DNA from: Deinococcus sp. Arct2-2
GTDB lineage: Bacteria > Deinococcota > Deinococci > Deinococcales > Deinococcaceae
Direction of reading: 5' to 3'
DNA length: 48,257 nt
Assembly: GCF_004801315.1 (NCBI RefSeq)
Contig: NZ_SSNW01000039.1
Span: 1 to 48,257 of the forward strand
The notes under the pieces are model-generated. The model was given only the letters and a program-made list of their open reading frames with translations, ran no database searches and had not been told where the DNA came from. Made by a program: the position numbers and the translations under genes. Numbering within the stretch: position 1 is the first letter of the stretch; each line of letters begins with the position of its first letter. This document shows, piece by piece, positions 44,167-48,257 of this stretch.

Positions 44167-44898
44167 GTGAAAGCTGAGAGCATAAACCTTAAGCCTACTG
44201 GCCTAAATTTTGGCCGCCGCGCCACCGAACTCACCGAACGCATGGACGAGCCGGACTGCGACCTTGCCACGCTGCACCGCACCTACGCGCAGTTTGCCTT
44301 CGTGAACGCGCTGGTGTCGGGCTGGCGTCAGGTGTATGTGAAACAGTTGCGGCCTCATTTGGCGCGGCTGCACAGCGCAACCCTCCTGGACATCGGTTCG
44401 GGCGGCGGCGATGTGCCCAGAAAACTGGCGCAGTGGGCTGCCCAAGACGGGTTCCGGTTGCACATCACGGCCATAGATGCCGATGCGCGGGCGGTGACGT
44501 ATGCCTCCAGCCTGCCGCCTCAAGCTGGGCTAAGTTTTCGGCAAGCGTTCAGCGGCGACCTCGTGAAGGAAGAGCAGCGCTTCGACTTTATTACCTCCAA
44601 CCACTTGCTGCATCACCTGACCGCGCCCGAACTGGCCGCTCTGCTGGACGACTCCGAGCGGCTGTGCCGGGTGGCCGTCATTCACAGCGACCTAGAGCGC
44701 AGCGCCTTCGCTTACGCGGCGTTCGGGTTGGGCATCAGCCCTTGGTTCCGGCGCTCCTTTATTCGCGAAGACGGGCTGCTGTCTATCCGGCGCAGCTTTA
44801 CGGCCCCCGAGTTGGCGCAGCTCGCGCCGCAGGGCTGGCAGGTGCAGCGGCAATGGCCTTACCGCAACCTGCTGATGTACAGGGCCGCCCATGCTTGA
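44167..44898 (+). CDS. SAM-dependent methyltransferase of the polyketide operon
   Basis: A 243-residue class I methyltransferase. The start is taken as GTG 44167, 14 bases after the synthase stop; ATG 44242 is a shorter alternative. The SAM-binding motif LLDIGSGGGDVPRKLAQWA lies near residues 73-90, followed by ITAIDADARAVTYA (acidic loop) and FDFITSNHLLHHLTAPEL (motif IV region). Architecture matches ubiquinone/phenol O-methyltransferase relatives and SrsB-like enzymes. It should methylate a hydroxyl of the polyketide ring, before or after hydroxylation. It overlaps the monooxygenase gene by eight bases, implying coupled translation. Confidence 0.87.
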   Translation: MKAESINLKPTGLNFGRRATELTERMDEPDCDLATLHRTYAQFAFVNALVSGWRQVYVKQLRPHLARLHSATLLDIGSGGGDVPRKLAQWAAQDGFRLHITAIDADARAVTYASSLPPQAGLSFRQAFSGDLVKEEQRFDFITSNHLLHHLTAPELAALLDDSERLCRVAVIHSDLERSAFAYAAFGLGISPWFRRSFIREDGLLSIRRSFTAPELAQLAPQGWQVQRQWPYRNLLMYRAAHA

Positions 44899-46018
44899 CG
44901 TGCTGATCGTAGGCGGCGGCCCAGTGGGGTTGTTTTTGGGCTGCTTGCTGGCGTCGCGTGGCCTCACGTTCCGGGTGTTGGAACGCCGCGCCGAGGCCGG
45001 GGCACACTCGCGGGCCATCGGCATTCATCCCCCCGCGCTAGAGGCATTTGAGACGCTGGGCATCGCCTCTCCCCTGCTGGCGGCGGGCGTGCGGATCACC
45101 AGCGGCTTGGTGCGCGGCGAGCGCGGCGCGGTGCTGGGAGAACTGGAATTCGGCTCGGTCTCGGCCCGCTTCCCCTTTATTTTGTCGCTTCCTCAGCAGC
45201 GTACCGAGCAGATCTTGGAAGCAGAACTGGAGCGGCTGGCCCCCGGCACCTTGCAGCGGGGAGCAGAGGTAAAAGCCGTGCAGGACGTTGGCCCACACGT
45301 GACCGTGACGTATGAACAGCGGGGGCAGACGCACAAGGCGCAGGCCCGCTACGTGGTCGGCGCGGACGGGTGCCGCAGCCTGATGCGTGGGCTGGCCCAG
45401 ATTCCCTATCCGGGGGCCACTTACGCCGACAAGTACCTGATGGGCGATTTCCCCGATACCACCGCATTTGGGGGGGCGGCGGTGATCGGGCTGCACGCGG
45501 GCGGGGTGCTGGAATCTTTTCCCTTGCCGGGTGGCCTGCGGCGCTGGGTGGCCCGCACCGATACGCTGCACGCTTCGCCAGTGGCCGCTGACCTGACTGC
45601 CCTCGTGCAGCAGCGCAACGGGCATCACCTGCCGAGTGGCGAATGCTCCATGCTCAGCGCCTTCGAAGTGCGCCACCACCTAGCCGCCCAGATGGTGCGG
45701 GGCCGCCTGATCTTGATCGGAGACGCCGCCCACGAGGTCAGCCCGATTGGTGGGCAAGGCATGAATCTGGGCTGGTTGGACGCAGCCGCATTGGCGGACG
45801 TATGGGGCAACGGCGCGTCGGCAAGAGCGTTGGCAAGCTTTGAGCGTGAGCGCAGGCGAGCCGCCCAAATGGCCACACGGCAGGCCGAAATCAATATGTT
45901 CTTTGGCCGCCCAGCAGAAACAGTGGGCCAGCGCAGGCGCGAATGGCTGGTACGTGGGCTGCTGGCGTCCGGCGCAGGGCCGCTGATGGCAAAGGCATTT
46001 ACGATGCGCTGGCTGTAA
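44891..46018 (+). CDS. FAD-dependent aromatic monooxygenase of the polyketide operon
   Basis: A 375-residue group A flavoprotein hydroxylase. DVLIVGGGPVGLFLGCLLASRG is the FAD Rossmann motif, YVVGADGCRSLMR near residue 160 is the DG motif for NAD(P)H and FAD, and ILIGDAAHEVSPIGGQGMNLGWLDA near 275 is the GD motif. These are the PHBH-type signatures expected for an enzyme that hydroxylates an activated aromatic ring. Next to the type III synthase it probably oxidises the alkylresorcinol to a hydroquinone that becomes a quinone, as SrsC does. Last gene of the unit. Confidence 0.9.
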   Translation: MLDVLIVGGGPVGLFLGCLLASRGLTFRVLERRAEAGAHSRAIGIHPPALEAFETLGIASPLLAAGVRITSGLVRGERGAVLGELEFGSVSARFPFILSLPQQRTEQILEAELERLAPGTLQRGAEVKAVQDVGPHVTVTYEQRGQTHKAQARYVVGADGCRSLMRGLAQIPYPGATYADKYLMGDFPDTTAFGGAAVIGLHAGGVLESFPLPGGLRRWVARTDTLHASPVAADLTALVQQRNGHHLPSGECSMLSAFEVRHHLAAQMVRGRLILIGDAAHEVSPIGGQGMNLGWLDAAALADVWGNGASARALASFERERRRAAQMATRQAEINMFFGRPAETVGQRRREWLVRGLLASGAGPLMAKAFTMRWL

Positions 46019-46160
46019 AACTATTGACTGAGCTATTGTCCATTTGCAGAAGTTAAGCTTTTGACAATTGTCGCCATAACCGAGTCGGGAAGTCACACCT
46101 GATTTTTCCGGAGGAGGCACTGATGGCGGTCAGCGGGTCCTAAAGAACTGGTTTGTCTGG

Positions 46161-46166
46161 TAGCTT
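46161..46166 (+). promoter_or_regulatory. -10 box for a leaderless acetyltransferase transcript
   Basis: TAGCTT six bases before ATG 46173. Just upstream, GGAGGAGGCACTG precedes a tiny frame (46122-46142, MAVSGS) that may be a leftover start of a deleted gene. Confidence 0.5.
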
Positions 46167-46172
46167 ACGGGT

Positions 46173-46862
46173 ATGAATTCAGGCAGCGAGATTCGCACAC
46201 ACCGTTTGGTTATTGTCGGTACGGGAGGTCTGGCCCGAGAGCTGCACGAGGTTATTGAGGACATGAATGATAATTCCTCGGTGGAGAAATGGGAGATGGT
46301 TGGTTGGCTCGACAGCAACCCGGAAGTCCACCACACCAAAGTGCATGACCTTCCCGTATTGGGAGGGGTGGAGTGGCTACGTGATCACCCCGATGTGGAA
46401 GTTGTCATCGGAATTGGCGCACCACCAACCCGGCGCAAGGTGGTACAAGCCATTGAAGCGCTGGGCCACCGCAGCTTTGCTACATTGATTCATCCAACGG
46501 CTGTAATAGGAAGACGGGCACAGATTGGGGAAGGCAGCATCATTTGTGCTAATGTAACAACTACTACAGATTATCAGATTGGGCGATTCGTGCTGATCAA
46601 TATTATGGCTACAGTGGCACATGACGATGTCCTTCACGACTTCGTAACAATCGCTCCATCCGTGGTAATCAGCGGCAATGTCGTTATCGGTGAGGGCGTT
46701 GATGTGGGAACCAACGCAACTATCAATCAGGGCATTGAGCTCGGTGAGTGGACCATCATCGGGTCTGGAACAGTTATCACCAAAAACATTCCTGCAAACG
46801 TGACCGCCGTGGGAGTCCCAGCAAAAACCATTAAGGAACGCCCCAAAGGATGGCATCTTTAG
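46173..46862 (+). CDS. NeuD/PglD-type sugar O/N-acyltransferase
   Basis: A 229-residue enzyme: an N-terminal Rossmann part (about 8-95, RLVIVGTGGLARELHEVI, then VVIGIGAPPTRRKVVQAI) and a left-handed beta-helix of hexapeptide repeats (about 105-220, IGRRAQIGEGSIICANV, GVDVGTNATINQGIELGEW, IPANVTAVGVPAKTI). The catalytic His is likely in ATVAHDDVLHD near residue 148. Relatives acetylate UDP-amino sugars or sialic acids for glycoproteins and surface glycans. It has lower GC and no glycan genes beside it, so its pathway is unknown; it could be a transferred singleton next to insertion sequences. Confidence 0.85.
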   Translation: MNSGSEIRTHRLVIVGTGGLARELHEVIEDMNDNSSVEKWEMVGWLDSNPEVHHTKVHDLPVLGGVEWLRDHPDVEVVIGIGAPPTRRKVVQAIEALGHRSFATLIHPTAVIGRRAQIGEGSIICANVTTTTDYQIGRFVLINIMATVAHDDVLHDFVTIAPSVVISGNVVIGEGVDVGTNATINQGIELGEWTIIGSGTVITKNIPANVTAVGVPAKTIKERPKGWHL

Positions 46863-46863
46863 A

Positions 46864-46962
46864 ATGCTCGTCATCGCTGCTTCTCTCGCTGCCACCCAAA
46901 CCGGTGAGGTCACCACTTCTGCCGCTGCCATCACCCGCCTGATGGGGGTCGAACAACCCTAA
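46864..46962 (+). CDS. Very small open frame, doubtful
   Basis: ATG 46864 directly after the acetyltransferase stop opens a 32-codon frame (MLVIAASLAATQTGEVTTSA and on). No family is recognisable and there is no own ribosome site beyond the end of the preceding gene. It could be a translated downstream peptide or the stump of a deleted gene. Confidence 0.2.
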   Translation: MLVIAASLAATQTGEVTTSAAAITRLMGVEQP

Positions 46963-46995
46963 GTCAACTGGTTCGCACCCAAATTCTTGGCGCAG

Positions 46996-47181
46996 ATGCC
47001 GTTTGAAACCATCGCCGCGCAACTGGCTGGAATTCGGCAAGCATGTGGGGCATTTGTGCGTCTAGACACGGCGCAGGGGCAACCGCTAGCCGTGTTTGAG
47101 CGCGGCACGCTAGCGCGTGACCTGCCCGGCCCGGCCACACTGGCCCGAGCGGTTCTCCAGCATGAGCGTAACCCGGTTTGA
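46996..47181 (+). CDS. Small hypothetical protein upstream of the synthase relic
   Basis: A 61-residue frame starting MPFETIAAQLAGIRQACGAF; TTG 46987 would add three residues. It overlaps the start of the glutathionylspermidine-synthase-like fragment by 20 bases, the arrangement expected of a translationally coupled operon partner. ARDLPGPATLARAVLQHER is probably helical. I do not recognise the family. With its partner destroyed it may no longer have a role. Confidence 0.4.
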   Translation: MPFETIAAQLAGIRQACGAFVRLDTAQGQPLAVFERGTLARDLPGPATLARAVLQHERNPV

Positions 47182-47455
47182 CGCCACTGCGGAGCATCCG
47201 GTGACATACTGGATGGAAACCGCTGCCTACGCCATGATCTCGGCCCAGATCCGCACGCTTCAGGCGGCCAGTCAGGAACTGACCGATCTGGCGCTCGCCG
47301 CCACAGGCCACGCCATCGAACACCGCCGCCTGATGGAACTGGGGATTCCGGCCTGTTTGCACGGCGCGGTGCAGGCTTCTTGGGACCGTGACGATCCGAG
47401 CGTGTACGTGCGCCTCGACCTGGCCTACAGCGGAGAGGGCCAACCGAAACTGATC
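47162..47455 (+). pseudogene. Glutathionylspermidine-synthase-like protein, N-terminal fragment
   Basis: The 98 codons from ATG 47162 read HPVTYWMETAAYAM, LMELGIPACLHGAVQASWD and RDDPSVYVRLDLAYSGEGQP, matching the pre-ATP-grasp start of GspS/YgiC/YjfC-type ATP-grasp ligases (usual length about 380). The frame is cut after PKLI, where LLEYNADTPT would be expected, by the TGTCAAGGGTTTGG end of an IS3-type element at 47456. The ATP-grasp domain is missing, so the gene is dead. Family known; disruption seen. Confidence 0.75.
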
Positions 47456-47751
47456 TGTCAAGGGTTTGGTGGGGGCTCAGTTCGGGATGGGGGCCTGCTC
47501 CTCGAAAGCCACTGGGGATCGGTAGCCCAACGCGGAGTGACGACGGCGACGGTTGTAGAACACATCAGGTCCACTCAAAGATCTCTGTTCGTGTCTGGGT
47601 ACGACCCCACTGCGGTTCGCTCAGCCCCATCTCCGTCTTCAAAGTCGCAAAAAAGCTCTCTTGAACAGCATTGTCCCAACATTCTCCTTTCTCGCTCATG
47701 CTCTGAACAGCGTGTAGTCTGTCCTGGGCCTCACCCGATTTCACGTAGGTC
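47456..47751 (-). mobile_element. IS3-family element remnant, inserted in the synthase gene
   Basis: It begins with TGTCAAGGGTTTGGTGGGGG (TG end typical of IS3) at 47456 inside the synthase gene and contains the last part of orfB on the minus strand. Its other side ends near 47751, where a second IS3-type element starts (TGGTTAAGCC). It is therefore truncated or interrupted by that element. Confidence 0.7.
47477..47745 (-). pseudogene. IS3-family transposase orfB, C-terminal part with frameshift
   Basis: Minus-strand codons read [20 protein letters not shown] and [15 protein letters not shown] (the last acidic residue of the DDE triad is the Glu of ESFF). A frameshift after EIFEW is followed by VFYNRRRRHSALGYRSPVAF and stop at 47477. 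This is the standard IS3/IS150-type orfB ending. The first two catalytic Asp lie on the missing side. Confidence 0.8.
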
Positions 47752-48257
47752 TGGTTAAGCCACTCAAGCCTGCCTCTCCGCCTCAACGGGTGTCAAGTAG
47801 GCAAGGGTCAAATGAAGCCGTTTGCGGTTGTCGTAGACCTCGACATACTCAAACATCTCTTCTCTGGCCTGTTGGCGAGTCGCGTAAACTTGTCCATCAA
47901 CCAACTCCCGCTTTAAGGGAGCGAAAAAGCTTTCTGACACGGCATTGTCCCAACATTCTCCTTTGCCGCTCATGCTGCACACCATGTGGTGTGCAGCGAG
48001 TTGTGCTTGACAGATGCCACTGGTGTACTGGCTCCCCGATCACTGTGGTGGATCAGTCCCGGAGAGGGGGAGCGCTGCCCCAAGGCCATCTAAAGAGCTC
48101 TGAGTGGGAGTTCTGCGGGCATGGAGGCGTCCATCGTCCAGCCGACGATCCGCTGGGCAGACAAGTCGATGGTGATGGCGAGGTAGAGCCAGCCTTCTTT
48201 GGTCGGAATGGAAGTGATGTCTGAAGTCCACACCTGATTGGGCTGTTGGGGTGAAAA
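47752..48257 (-). mobile_element. Second IS3-family element, running off the window
   Basis: The likely right end is TGGTTAAGCCACTCAAG at 47752, inserted in the orfB of the first element. It contains most of the catalytic half of a different orfB. The left part, with orfA, lies outside the window. Confidence 0.65.
47764..48257 (-). pseudogene. IS3-family transposase orfB, 3' part with stop and frameshift
   Basis: Entering from the window edge: NQVWTSDITSIPTKEGWLYL (first Asp), AITIDLSAQRIVGWTMDASM, then an in-frame TAG after LRAL (near 48090), GLIHHSDRG (second Asp) with a frameshift before [22 protein letters not shown] (Glu), and [17 protein letters not shown] to the stop at 47764. All three DDE residues are recognisable but two lesions break the frame. 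The family is IS3 by the spacing and the WDNAxxESFF block. Confidence 0.82.

Overview
The window looks like chromosome or megaplasmid DNA from a Deinococcus species. It is GC-rich and carries a tnpB that closely resembles, from memory, the TnpB of D. radiodurans ISDra2. It also has a complete hut (histidine-utilisation) operon, and several genes start directly behind a TANNNT -10 box, which suggests leaderless transcripts of the kind known in Deinococcus. Assignments rest on reading the sequence and on remembered families; no database was searched.

Layout. 1-1.1 kb is insertion-sequence debris: an IS110-type N-terminus cut by the end of a small inverted-repeat element, and a possible ISL3 remnant. 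1.2-2.9 kb holds two exported cell-wall enzymes (M15-like peptidase lipoprotein, N-acetylmuramoyl-alanine amidase). 3.1-3.5 kb is a decayed SDR/FAD-oxidoreductase gene pair. 3.8-6.9 kb is a LysR regulator divergent from a Tat-exported flavoprotein oxidase. 6.9-8.3 kb is a segment bounded by 21-bp inverted repeats that contains an integrase-fold gene lacking the catalytic residues. Then come an ATP-grasp gene and a GAF-GAF-PAS histidine kinase. 12.2-19.0 kb is the hut block on the minus strand (hutU, an unknown exported protein, hutG, hutI, hutH, mostly overlapping) with a divergent IclR regulator. 19.0-22.9 kb has a disulfide oxidoreductase of the mercuric reductase/Lpd type, two exported redox-type proteins, a second ATP-grasp protein and a small exported protein.

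23.1-24.6 kb is an IS701-like element, complete at both ends, with an amber codon in its transposase; it sits inside one copy of a ~100-bp structured repeat found three times here. 24.7-28.8 kb is a glycerol-3-phosphate type ABC importer (ugpB, ugpA, ugpE) with a glycerophosphodiester phosphodiesterase. Next are an exported metalloprotease, modB/modA (no modC) and nhaA, whose leader ends in an intrinsic-terminator-like hairpin. An ISDra2-like tnpB-only element follows nhaA directly; its tnpB is split by a 319-bp inverted-repeat element with a 6-bp target duplication, while the right-end guide-RNA region is intact.

37.3-42.9 kb carries a MacB/FtsX-type permease, a CrtO-like acyltransferase beside a family-1 glycosyltransferase (possible carotenoid glycoside tailoring), and exported proteins of unknown role. 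43.0-46.0 kb is a compact type III polyketide synthase, methyltransferase and flavin monooxygenase operon, the same gene combination as the Streptomyces srs phenolic-lipid operon. The right edge has a NeuD/PglD-like acetyltransferase, then a glutathionylspermidine-synthase-like gene cut by an IS3-family element that is itself cut by a second IS3-family element running off the window.

Overall this is ordinary Deinococcus metabolism interleaved with a dense, partly decayed mobile-element layer. The most original signals are the nhaA leader, the inverted-repeat segment with the inactive integrase-like gene, and the nested insertion in tnpB.
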